Shown here: positions 56,323 to 64,000 of the stretch, piece after piece
How the letters are laid out: each line of letters opens with the position of its first letter
How positions within the stretch are numbered: the first letter of the stretch is position 1
Source of the DNA: VXMF01 sp965206775
GTDB taxonomy: Bacteria > Acidobacteriota > Terriglobia > Bryobacterales > UBA6623
Assembly: GCA_965206775.1 (NCBI GenBank)
Contig: CBDBKU010000001.1
Coordinates: 62,001-126,000, forward strand
Reading direction: 5' to 3'
Length of the DNA stretch: 64,000 bases
Program-made: the position numbers and the translations under genes
Notes under the pieces: generated by a model
The model's input: the letters and a program-made list of their open reading frames with translations, nothing else
Databases searched by the model: none
What the model was told of the DNA's origin: nothing

Positions 56323-56490
56323 GCGAACCCCGGTGTGCCGGTGCGTCTCCCCGCAGAAGACCCTGGTGTGATTGGAGGTGTTGGTCGTCAGGGAGTAGCT
56401 TTCCTGCGCCGCAGCGATGGCTGGCGTGCCGAGCGCCGCTGCAATCGTCAAGGTGCCGCGCTCAAGTGCCGGTCGGTACCTAAACTGCAA
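56323..56490 (-). pseudogene. DUF3604 protein N-terminal fragment
   Basis: The minus strand encodes a signal-peptide-like stretch (LTIAAALGTPAIAAAQ). It is followed by ESYSLTTNTSNHTRVFCGET and HRHTG, which matches the start of DUF3604 proteins (RVFWGDTHxHT). Similarity ends at once after this, replaced by unrelated residues. It lies between the SDR gene end and the intact DUF3604 gene, on the opposite strand. It is the third trace of this family in the window. Confidence 0.55.
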
Positions 56491-56552
56491 AAGTTGGACC
56501 CGTGCCGCAATATATTCTGTGATAGGTTTGCGCTGAGCGAGGGAGAACTGCC

Positions 56553-59123
56553 ATGAAACTCAAGCGGATAGCGCTGCTTGCGATGCTGGCGCTGGTGATT
56601 TGGGGCCTCGCGGCCCAGGACCGCCGTTCCCGGTCCGAGGACTACTTGCAGCCGGATGTTCGCGAGCGCGTCGAGAAGCTCAAGACGGAAGCGCGCGAGA
56701 ACTCGGCAGACGCTGCAGTCCTATCGGCCCGCTTGGCGACGCTGTGGGAGTGGGCCAACGCCTACTCCCTTACGGGAGGACCTATTCCTGGAGGTTTTCC
56801 GCAGCTGGCCGCGAACGCGAACCGGGGACTCCGGAAGCTGCCGGACGGCGGTGCCCAGATCCCGATCGTGGTGGTATCCGGCTTCATCGCGCAGTACGCG
56901 CGGGAGTTCCAGATCAAGGAGGAGAACCCAAATGCCATCGGCCGGCTGACGCTCTCATCGAATGGGCCTTTCCGGGCCGGAGAATTCGTGACCGTCAGCG
57001 AGACCTACGAGGTGGGGGAGATGTCCATGGCTGCGGGTGGCGGGATCGCTGTCGGCCAGGGGCGAGCCGGTGGCTTGCAAACCTCCGACCCGGAGGCCGC
57101 GAACTACGTCACGGTTCGCACGTCGAATCCCGACGCCCGGTTCAAGGCTTCCGATGCGTGGGGCACTTGGGCGACATTCGAGACTCGCGCCACGATTGCG
57201 TTCCAGCTCTCGGGAGCAGACCTCGTGAAGGGCGACACCGTCACGCTCACCTTCGGGGATCGAAGCGGAGGCAGCCCGGGCCTCAAGCTGCAGGACTGGT
57301 CGAATGACCGAGTCGTGTTCAAGACGTTCGTGGACTTGGAGGGGAACGGCTGGCTGCTCACGCCCCGGTGGCCGGCGCTGGAGGTCATCGGCGAGGAGCG
57401 GATTCGCTTCGTCAATGCCATCGCCCCTTCGGTGGTTCGGACTGGCGAGGAATTTACGCTGTCTGTCCGCTCGGAGGACCGCTACAAGAACCTCGCCTCG
57501 GGAACGACGCCGGCTTTCGACATCCAGCTTGGCGGCAAGACCCTGCGGCGGATACCGGCTGGAAGCGGAGCGATGCACCAGCTTGACGGCATCCGCATCG
57601 ACGCTCCCGGCGTCTACCGTTTCCATGTCCGGTCCAGCGACGGCACGCTCCAGGGATCGAGCAACCCGGTCCGGGTCGAGAGCGACCCGTCGCGCCGGAT
57701 CTACTGGGGGGAGACGCACGGGCACACCGGGTTTGCCGAAGGGCAGGGATCGCCCGACGGGTACTACAAATTCGGACGAGACGTCGCCCGACTCGACTTC
57801 CTGAGCTTGTCCGAGCACGACATCTGGATGGACGACTTCGAATGGAAGACATTGCAGGAGATGGTCGAAAAGTACCGCGTCCCGGGAAAGTTCACCACGA
57901 TCCTGGGCTTCGAGTGGACGTCTCGCCTGCCGTACGGCGGGCACCACAATGTCTTTTTCCGCGACACGCCCGGCCGGCTGCGTGTGCCGAATCAGAGAGC
58001 GCCGTTGCTTGACGAGCTATACGCCGGCCTGCGCGAAGGCAACGACACGGACGACGTCCTGGTCGTCCCGCACGCGCACCAGCCCGGCGACTGGACCAAC
58101 AGCGACGGCTCCGTGGAGAGGCTCGTGGAAATCCAGTCGGGCCACGGCACGTTCGACTGGTTCGGGAACAAGTACCTCGAGAACGGCTACAGGGTCGGGT
58201 TCGTGGGAGCTTCGGACAACCATGTGGGCCATCCCGGATACAGCGGGATGACGAACCGCCAGCTAGGCGGGCTGGCGGCGGTCCTGTCCGACGAGAACAC
58301 ATCCGACTCGATCTTCGACGGGCTGCGCGACCGCGCAACCTATGCCACGACCGGCGAGCGCATCGTGCTGGACGCTGACCTGAACGGCGTCGGAATGGGG
58401 CAGGAACAGGATCACACGCCGAATCGCACCATACGCTGCACAGTGAACGGCACGGCTCCAGTCGATGCCATCGACGTGGTTAAGAACGGTACCGTTGTCT
58501 ACACGAAGCGGTACCTAGCTACCGGCGTCAGCGGCGACGCCCATGTCCAAGTGAGTTTCGAGGCCTCGACCGAGGTGATCGGCAGGAGGCAGGTACCGCG
58601 CGGGGACAGGCCGTGGAAGGGCGTCATTAGCGTCGAGGGCGCGGACGTCGTGGGCCTCGACGAGCCTTGGTTCCAGCATCCCGGCTCTTACAGCGCGCGG
58701 ATTGAAGGAGGGCGGGTCCATTTCGCAATGCACACGCGGGGGCGCAGCACGGCCCTGATCCTGAAGTTGCGCGGCTCGAGTGCGGATACGCGAGTGGTCG
58801 TAGCATTGGATGCTACTAGGGAGCGGCCGGGCTCCGGCGGCTACGAGCGCACTCCCCAACGGCTCCCGGCCAATCGCCAGGCGTTCCGCCTCGGAGATTT
58901 GAACGGTGACGTCGATCGCAGGGAGTACAAGGTGCTGGAGCACACTGACGCATTGTCGGTGCAGCTCGTGCCGTCGGGCGGGGCGCTGGACCAGGAGTTC
59001 ACATACACGGACCGCGACCAGCCTTCTCCCGGCGACTACTACTACCTGCGCGTGCGCCAGATGGACGGGGCCGTCGCGTGGTCGAGTCCGTTCTGGGTTG
59101 GCGAACGGCCGGGCGGAGACTAA
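56553..59123 (+). CDS. secreted DUF3604 (PHP-like) metal-dependent hydrolase-like protein
   Basis: Protein of 856 residues with a signal peptide (residues 1-21). Residues about 30-370 are a beta-rich extension with Ig-like blocks (FRAGEFVTVSETYEVGEMS and GEEFTLSVRSEDRYKNLASG). The DUF3604 domain begins near residue 383 with RRIYWGETHGHTGFAEG. It carries the histidine and aspartate metal ligands of PHP-like folds in LSLSEHDIW, VPHAHQPGDW and GASDNHVGHPGYSG. The end GDYYYLRVRQMDGAVAWSSP matches that of the broken gene at 9493-12388. The ATG has GGAGAA upstream. No biochemical function has been settled for the family; phosphoester or sugar-linked hydrolysis is a reasonable guess. Confidence 0.85.
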   Translation: MKLKRIALLAMLALVIWGLAAQDRRSRSEDYLQPDVRERVEKLKTEARENSADAAVLSARLATLWEWANAYSLTGGPIPGGFPQLAANANRGLRKLPDGGAQIPIVVVSGFIAQYAREFQIKEENPNAIGRLTLSSNGPFRAGEFVTVSETYEVGEMSMAAGGGIAVGQGRAGGLQTSDPEAANYVTVRTSNPDARFKASDAWGTWATFETRATIAFQLSGADLVKGDTVTLTFGDRSGGSPGLKLQDWSNDRVVFKTFVDLEGNGWLLTPRWPALEVIGEERIRFVNAIAPSVVRTGEEFTLSVRSEDRYKNLASGTTPAFDIQLGGKTLRRIPAGSGAMHQLDGIRIDAPGVYRFHVRSSDGTLQGSSNPVRVESDPSRRIYWGETHGHTGFAEGQGSPDGYYKFGRDVARLDFLSLSEHDIWMDDFEWKTLQEMVEKYRVPGKFTTILGFEWTSRLPYGGHHNVFFRDTPGRLRVPNQRAPLLDELYAGLREGNDTDDVLVVPHAHQPGDWTNSDGSVERLVEIQSGHGTFDWFGNKYLENGYRVGFVGASDNHVGHPGYSGMTNRQLGGLAAVLSDENTSDSIFDGLRDRATYATTGERIVLDADLNGVGMGQEQDHTPNRTIRCTVNGTAPVDAIDVVKNGTVVYTKRYLATGVSGDAHVQVSFEASTEVIGRRQVPRGDRPWKGVISVEGADVVGLDEPWFQHPGSYSARIEGGRVHFAMHTRGRSTALILKLRGSSADTRVVVALDATRERPGSGGYERTPQRLPANRQAFRLGDLNGDVDRREYKVLEHTDALSVQLVPSGGALDQEFTYTDRDQPSPGDYYYLRVRQMDGAVAWSSPFWVGERPGGD

Positions 59124-59217
59124 ATGCCGCGGCTGCGGTCGCACCATCACTTGCCGGTCCGAGGTCCAGTGGGGGGCTGAGCGGCTCGTCCGCACTTCCT
59201 ACACTTGAAGGTAAGGC

Positions 59218-61057
59218 ATGAAATCTCTGTTGCAAGATGCGGCCGACCGGGCCATCGCCTACCTTGACTCGCTACCGGAACGTGCCGTTCGGCCAGACGC
59301 CACGGCTGTCGCGAAGCTGTCAGAACTGTGTGGCGCGTTCCCTCTCAACGGTCAGGACGCTGCGATGATCCTCTCTGAGATAGACCGGGTTGGCGGCCGG
59401 CCACTGTCGCCAGTGCAGGCCCGCGCTATTTCGGTTTTGTAACCGGCGGTGCCTTGCCGGCCGCTGTCGCGGTCTCCTGGCTGGCCACGGCTTGGGACCA
59501 GAACGGATTCTCTGCCGTCAGTTCGCCAGTGGCCGCGTCCGTGGAAATGGTGGCGCTCGACTGGCTGAAACAGATCTTCGGATTTCTATCGCGCGCGGGA
59601 GGCGCTTTTGTAACGGGTGCGACCATGGCCAACTTCAGTGCGCTGGCAGCGGCCCGTCACGAAGTCTTGCGGAGAGCCGGGTGGAATGTCGCCTCGGACG
59701 GCCTATTCGGTGCGGAGCCAATATCTGTCATTGTCGGGGACGAAGTGCATCCGTCGCTGTTGAAGGCCTTGCGGATGCTGGGTCTGGGTGAGCGTCGACC
59801 AACCAGGGTGCCCGTAGACAGCCAGGGCCGCATGCGGGCAAGCGCCCTTCCGACGATCCATGGACCGACAATCCTCTGCCTGCAAGCAGGCAACGTGAGC
59901 AGTGGCAGTTTTGATCCGATTGCCGACATGATCCCGTCGGCCCAGGCCGCGGGCGCCTGGACGCATGTCGATGGCGCATTCGGTGCCTGGGCCAAAGCCG
60001 CGCCGGCGAGGGCGGGTCAGGCGCGAGGTCTGGAACTAGCCGACTCCCTGGCGGTAGATGCGCACAAGTGGCTTTGGACTAAACCGCTTCGCGGTATCGG
60101 TGGCGGTTCGAGAGCGCGTTGTTCATTGATCAACGGATTCTGCTGCTCGTGACGGCTGCGCGATCACTCTGTGGTATGTTCGTCGCAATGGCGTACGGAT
60201 TCCGGAGCGGCGCTCGGAGTCACCGCGGTGCCGTTCAGCGTGCTCGTCGCTCGACCCCGACTCACACAGGATCTCTCCGGGTCCAGTTTTCGATTGCGAA
60301 ACTCAAAGGAATGCCCAAAATAGATATATTGAGTGCCCGCCGACTCAGCGTGTCCTTCGCTCGGCGTCTCTTCGGTGCTTCCCGCCGGCCGATTGACCCA
60401 TCCAGTAACTTTCCACTCAGGTCTGGCCAGGCGGTTTAGCCCAACAAATTCTTTGCCCACCGGCACGGCAACGGGCTTCCTTCTCTCCCTCGCGACAGCC
60501 GTCTGCCGCGCCGCCGACCAAAAAATACTCTTCAGAATGTGCCGTATGACAGTGGCATTGCCTTGGTGCGAGATCCCGGGGCTCGGCGCTCAGCCATGTC
60601 TGTCAGCGCGGCCTACCTGCCAGATGAATCCACACGTGATCCGTATGAGTACACTCCTGAATGCAGTCGGCGCATTCGTGGACTGGAAGTCTTTGCCGCA
60701 TTGAAGTCACTGGGCCGCAACGGCTTGGCCGATCTGGTGGAACGCTGCTGCCGTCACGCAGCCCGGTTGGCCGACGGTTTGCGCGGGGCCGGATTCGCCG
60801 TTCTGAATGACGTTACGCTGAACTAGGTGCTGGTGTCCTTCGGAGCCCCCGAGGTGACGGAGAGGGTGCTCTTGGCAGTACAGGAAGACGGTACCTGCTG
60901 GTGTGGTCGGACGGTGTGGCGTGGGCAAACGGCCATGCGCCTTAGCGTCTCGTCCTGGGCCACTACCGACCAGGACATCGAAGCCAGCCTAGCGGCTATT
61001 GTCCGGATCGCGCGCCGCTGCTCGGCATTGGCCTGCTACGATCCCCGGACCGATTGA
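59218..61057 (+). pseudogene. pyridoxal phosphate-dependent decarboxylase, multiply disrupted
   Basis: Four collinear pieces make up an aromatic-L-amino-acid/glutamate decarboxylase-like gene. The start, MKSLLQDAADRAIAYLDSLP, is in one frame and ends after VGG near 59395, where one base is missing. The next frame continues PATVASAGPRYFGFVTGGAL through THVDGAFGAWA to the PLP-lysine motif AVDAHKWL at 60057-60074. A 461-base insert follows. The frame resumes at 60536 with NVPYDSGIALVRDPGARRSA. A TAG at 60824-60826 stands where family members have glutamine (VLN-stop-VLVSFG). The rest runs to 61057 with GTCWCGRTVWRG and LSVSSWATTDQDI. Three independent lesions show the gene is dead. Confidence 0.92.
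60075..60535. mobile_element. 461-bp insert of unknown origin inside the decarboxylase pseudogene
   Basis: The insert separates KWL from NVPYDSG, which are adjacent in the family, so its limits are set by the protein to within a few bases. It contains CTAAACCGC at 60079-60087 and the inverted GCGGTTTAG at 60431-60439, a perfect 9-bp pair 361 bases end to end. No transposase is seen. It could be a small non-autonomous element plus flanking sequence, or unrelated DNA brought in by rearrangement. Clear target duplications were not found. Confidence 0.45.
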
Positions 61058-61233
61058 GCGAAAACGCCAGCATGGTCGCCATTGAGGCCAAGTCAACCGG
61101 ATCGATTCACCTATTGGCTCGCAAGGGGTCGCGCAACCGCCCTGAGGCCCGCTCGCGTAGAAGAACCAGGCGCTCCCACCACGACGAACCTCAACGGCGC
61201 ACGCGAAACAACAGGGCGGCCCGATGCGGAGTG

Positions 61234-62490
61234 CTACAGGTCCGCAAACGGCAGGGCCGTCACGCCGCCACCGAGGGGAAGGTGGATGTCTCCAGGGTGT
61301 ACCACGTAACCAGGCATTGTTAGGTCTTCTAAGTCCTTTCGGAACCTCTTGATGCTGGTGGCCATTTCCGAGCGCGGAGTCGCAGATAGCTTCACTTCGA
61401 TCGGCACGAGCTTTCCGCCAGTCTCGACTATGAAGTCTACTTCTGTACCCGCCATGGTCCGCCAGAAGAAGATCTGTGCGTCGGTCCCTCGATGCGTCAA
61501 CGTCTTGAAGACTTCAGAAAGCACCGCTGTTTCCATGATGGCTCCCCCCATGGGGCCCGAAGAGGCGTGTTCAGGATCCTTGAGACCTGCGAGGTGGCAG
61601 AGCGTACCAACATCTGTGAAATACACTTTCGGGGTCTTGACAAGCCGTTTCTCGACATTGGCGAAGTAGGGGCGCAGCACGATCACTTGGTAGGTGGCTT
61701 CAAGAACAGAGAGCCAAGCTTTGATGGTGTTGACCGCGAGGCCGAGATCCCGGGCAACATCGGTCAAATTCAATAGCTGGGCGCTCCTGGCCGCCAAGAC
61801 TCGGAGGAAACCCTGAAACTGGATCAGATCCCTTACTTGCCGGAGGGTACGCACGTCCCGTTCGAGATAGGTCTGGTTATAGCTGGAATACCACAGCGAT
61901 GACCGGTCGGGTTGCGATGCAAGCTCCGGATAACCACCTCGAAGGAAGCCCTTCCATAGTTCCGCAAAGGCATTTTCCGATTTCGAATATAGTCCGCGCT
62001 TACGCTCCCACGCAAGGCCCATCTGTGGCTGTCCTTCCATTTCCCTTCTGGAAAGGGGCAAGAGGCGCAGCGTCGCCGCGCGACCGGCCAGCGACTCGGT
62101 CACTTTCTCGGCGAGCAAGAGATTCTGTGAGCCGGCGAGGATGTATTGACCGTTCTCGCGGCGGTCGGCGTCAATTTCCTCCTTGATGTAGGGAAGTAGC
62201 TCGGGAGTGTATTGCACTTCATCGAAGATTGCCGGCGGCGAGTACATTTCCAGAAAGCTGCGCGGGTCTTGCAAGGCACTCGCGCGAACATCCGGTGGTT
62301 CCAGAGAAACATATCGGGAGTGGCTCCCGAAGAGGTATTTGAGGAGAGTTGTCTTCCCGGACTGGCGCGGCCCGGTCAGGACTACTGCGGGAAACTCGGA
62401 GGCCGCCCTCTTGAGGACTGGTTCCAGCGAGCGTTCGATGTAGTCTCGCCTTTCGCGCAATGGCTTCACGGCAGATCTCAGTCCGGGCAA
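61234..62490 (-). CDS. AAA ATPase with DUF4143 domain
   Basis: Protein of 418 residues in the large family of ATPases with an N-terminal AAA_14 and a C-terminal DUF4143 domain. Walker A is GPRQSGKTTLLKYLF at about residues 40-54. Walker B is PPAIFDEVQYTPELL. Sensor-like YILAGSQNLLLAEKVTESLA and GRAATLRLLPLSRREM follow. The DUF4143 part has YLERDVRTLRQVRDL, the winged-helix-like NLTDVARDLGLAVNTIKAWL, VYFTDVGTLCHLAGL and a nuclease-like EVDFIVETGGKLVPIEVKLS. The start is a TTG at 62490. No ATG lies near the expected start, so a later codon is possible. These proteins occur singly and often near mobile elements. Their role is unknown. Confidence 0.88.
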   Translation of the reverse strand: MPGLRSAVKPLRERRDYIERSLEPVLKRAASEFPAVVLTGPRQSGKTTLLKYLFGSHSRYVSLEPPDVRASALQDPRSFLEMYSPPAIFDEVQYTPELLPYIKEEIDADRRENGQYILAGSQNLLLAEKVTESLAGRAATLRLLPLSRREMEGQPQMGLAWERKRGLYSKSENAFAELWKGFLRGGYPELASQPDRSSLWYSSYNQTYLERDVRTLRQVRDLIQFQGFLRVLAARSAQLLNLTDVARDLGLAVNTIKAWLSVLEATYQVIVLRPYFANVEKRLVKTPKVYFTDVGTLCHLAGLKDPEHASSGPMGGAIMETAVLSEVFKTLTHRGTDAQIFFWRTMAGTEVDFIVETGGKLVPIEVKLSATPRSEMATSIKRFRKDLEDLTMPGYVVHPGDIHLPLGGGVTALPFADL

Positions 62491-62909
62491 TCTGATCCGC
62501 GCCCGCGACGCGAGTCTCGCAAGGTGGGTCGGGAAGAATCAATGGGCGGCATAGCTATGACCTCAGCTTTTCGTAGCGCAGCTCACCTGTCATCAAGGGT
62601 GCCGACGTTTGCCGGGCGACACGAACGGCTTGCAAGAGCAGCACGCCTTGCAGGGAACCCATTCAAAGGTCTCGCGTGACCACGGGGCCTCTCGACCCCG
62701 AGTGCGAGTCCGCATGTTACGCACTCGATAATATGCAGTTGAAATTTACAATGCCAACTCGAAGTTTGGGCTTCACGCCCCGATTGGCGTTCTCTCCTCG
62801 TAACTGCCCAGGTAGGTCCGATGACCTGCGCAAGTACTAGATGAGTGGAGCGTGCGTCGGCCTTGACAAGGTGCAGTCCGGGGCGGACGATCGGGACTCG
62901 GGGCGGCAG
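62491..62909. other. intergenic region next to IS66
   Basis: About 420 bases. No gene is recognisable. GTAACTGCCCAGGT at 62800-62813 could be a terminal repeat of the IS66-type element that follows, but the other end is outside the window, so this is unproven. Confidence 0.3.
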
Positions 62910-64000
62910 CTAGAATTTCAGTCCTGCGAGCAGGACCTCCGGCCCTTGCAAGAGGGCCTCGACGCGGTTGCGGCCTTGCTTCCGCGCGGTCGAGAGCAGG
63001 CTGCGCAACGTGGCGAAATCCTGCGCTCCCTGCTCGGACCGGAACCCGCCGGAGATCTTCATGCGCAGCTTCATCATCCGCAGGTCCTGCTCCGCCTGGT
63101 TGTTGGTGAAGGGGACACCGGGATCGCTGACGAAGCGCAGCACGTCTTGCTTGCGGTCCCGCAGCCGCAACGCGAGATTGTGTCCCGGCCGACGCTTCTT
63201 GCGCCCCCGCCGACCTTTCTGCGGCGGTCGCAGCGGCGGCTGCGCCTCGTGATAAGCCAGCGCTTCCCCGACCCACTGGTCGTAGCGGCGCTGAATCTGC
63301 TCCACCAGCGCCCGCGGCAGCGGAATACCCCGCTCGAGAGCCATCCTCACCGCCCGGTTCGCCCGTCTGAGCAACAGCTGCATCCGTCGCGCCCAGTCCT
63401 CCCTGTCGATCTCGACTAGCGCTTGCAGTTCTCGCAAATGATGCGCATTGCACAGGCTGTGCAGCACGTCCCGGACGGTGCAGTACGGCTTCCAGTGAGC
63501 GTGCACCAGAATGCCCCGCAGGCCCTCCAGCAGGCTGCCCCGCCGCGGGCTTGTGCGGTAGAACGTCAGCCAGCGCGTGCTGATCACATGCAGCCACTGC
63601 GTCTTCCCCCCGATCCGGAAGCCCGTCTCGTCCAGATGCTTCGCCCCGTCCAGGCTCACGATCATGTCGCGTACGCGCTCGCTGCAGCTCCGCCAGCGCT
63701 CCGCCGCCTTGCGCGTCATCCCCGCCAGTGTCGCGGAGCAAACCGCGACCCCGAACAGGTCCTGGAAGACCTCTGCCAAGCGCTCTTCGGGCAGGAAGTG
63801 CCCGTTTTGCAGGTAGACCGCGACGGCGGCGATCCGCGGGCCGTACTGCACGGGCGCACCCACCCCTTCCGGGAACGCCGCCCGCGTCACACGGCCACAG
63901 GATCCGCAGCGGCAGGCAAACGCCTGATGCTCGGTCACCACCGGAGGCTGGGGCGCGGGCAGGTCGAACACCTGCCGCCGCAGGGGCTCGCCCTGCGTGT
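62910..64000 (-). mobile_element. IS66-family transposase (TnpC), 5' end outside the window
   Basis: The minus-strand frame is open to the window edge, so the N-terminus is missing. Visible parts are the zinc-finger-like block ACRCGSCGRVTRAAFPEGV, the entry to the DDE domain YGPRIAAVAVYLQNGHFLPE, the catalytic ISTRWLTFYRTSPRRG and CTVRDVLHSLCNAHHLREL regions, and the closing GVPFTNNQAEQDLRMMKLRM and KISGGFRSEQGAQDFATLRS blocks. The frame ends with no frameshift, so this copy may be intact and recent, unlike the IS1380 and IS630 remnants. Start codon and accessory genes tnpA/tnpB cannot be judged. Confidence 0.93.

Noticed and set aside
62800..62813. GTAACTGCCCAGGT as an IS66 terminal inverted repeat
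   Set aside because: The other end of the element is outside the window, so no pair can be shown.

Overview
This is a GC-rich window of bacterial chromosome with about 45 recognisable protein genes or gene remnants, no rRNA, no convincing tRNA and no CRISPR array. The gene content best fits Acidobacteriota. It has an Oar-like TonB-dependent receptor with an N-terminal carboxypeptidase-regulatory domain, a CRTAC1/ASPIC-UnbV protein overlapping a TPR gene, four sulfatases, DUF3604 and DUF5060 hydrolase-like proteins, ThuA and YVTN proteins, and a GMC dehydrogenase with a gluconate-dehydrogenase subunit 3. This is inference from gene families; no marker gene in the window decides the phylum.

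Layout. 1-2600: tail of an Nramp transporter, an orotate phosphoribosyltransferase and sulfatase 1. 3096-7060: a degenerate YgiT zinc-finger protein, then a complete polar amino-acid ABC importer (permease, binding protein, permease, ATPase). 7550-16270: an IS1380 remnant, an M16 peptidase, a large secreted propeller/DUF3604 gene broken by a 94-bp duplication, a lipoprotein-like amidase and a DUF5060/DUF4038 glycosidase. 16480-25660: the housekeeping pair tilS-ftsH, ssb, a YVTN-larB-ThuA operon, a two-component pair and a sugar isomerase. 25660-36530: a degraded accessory region with a ParA remnant, a frameshifted TonB receptor, a GMC/subunit 3 pair, two sulfatases separated by a duplicated and decayed subunit 3 region, and an IS630 remnant. 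36820-49880: TPR and CRTAC1 genes, a LOG protein, a divergent LytTR/LytS pair, a cbiX-flavin reductase-thrS operon, a sodium:solute symporter and a TPR lipoprotein. 49990-64000: a vapBC module, a methyltransferase-HNH fusion, sulfatase 4, a frameshifted SDR gene, a second large DUF3604 protein with a DUF3604 fragment beside it, a PLP decarboxylase pseudogene split by a 461-bp insert, a DUF4143 ATPase and an IS66 transposase running off the end.

How the genes work together. Several neighbouring sets suggest scavenging of sulfated and complex glycans and of amino acids: sulfatases, DUF5060 glycosidase, GMC dehydrogenase, SSS symporter, TonB receptor and ABC importer. No sulfatase-maturing enzyme is in the window.

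The most striking property of the window is decay. About ten genes carry frameshifts, stops, insertions, internal deletions or lost starts, mostly in accessory functions, while housekeeping genes are intact. This fits a lineage losing genes (for example a host-associated one) or, less interestingly, errors in a draft assembly. The least familiar intact gene is the methyltransferase-HNH fusion at 51004-52764.
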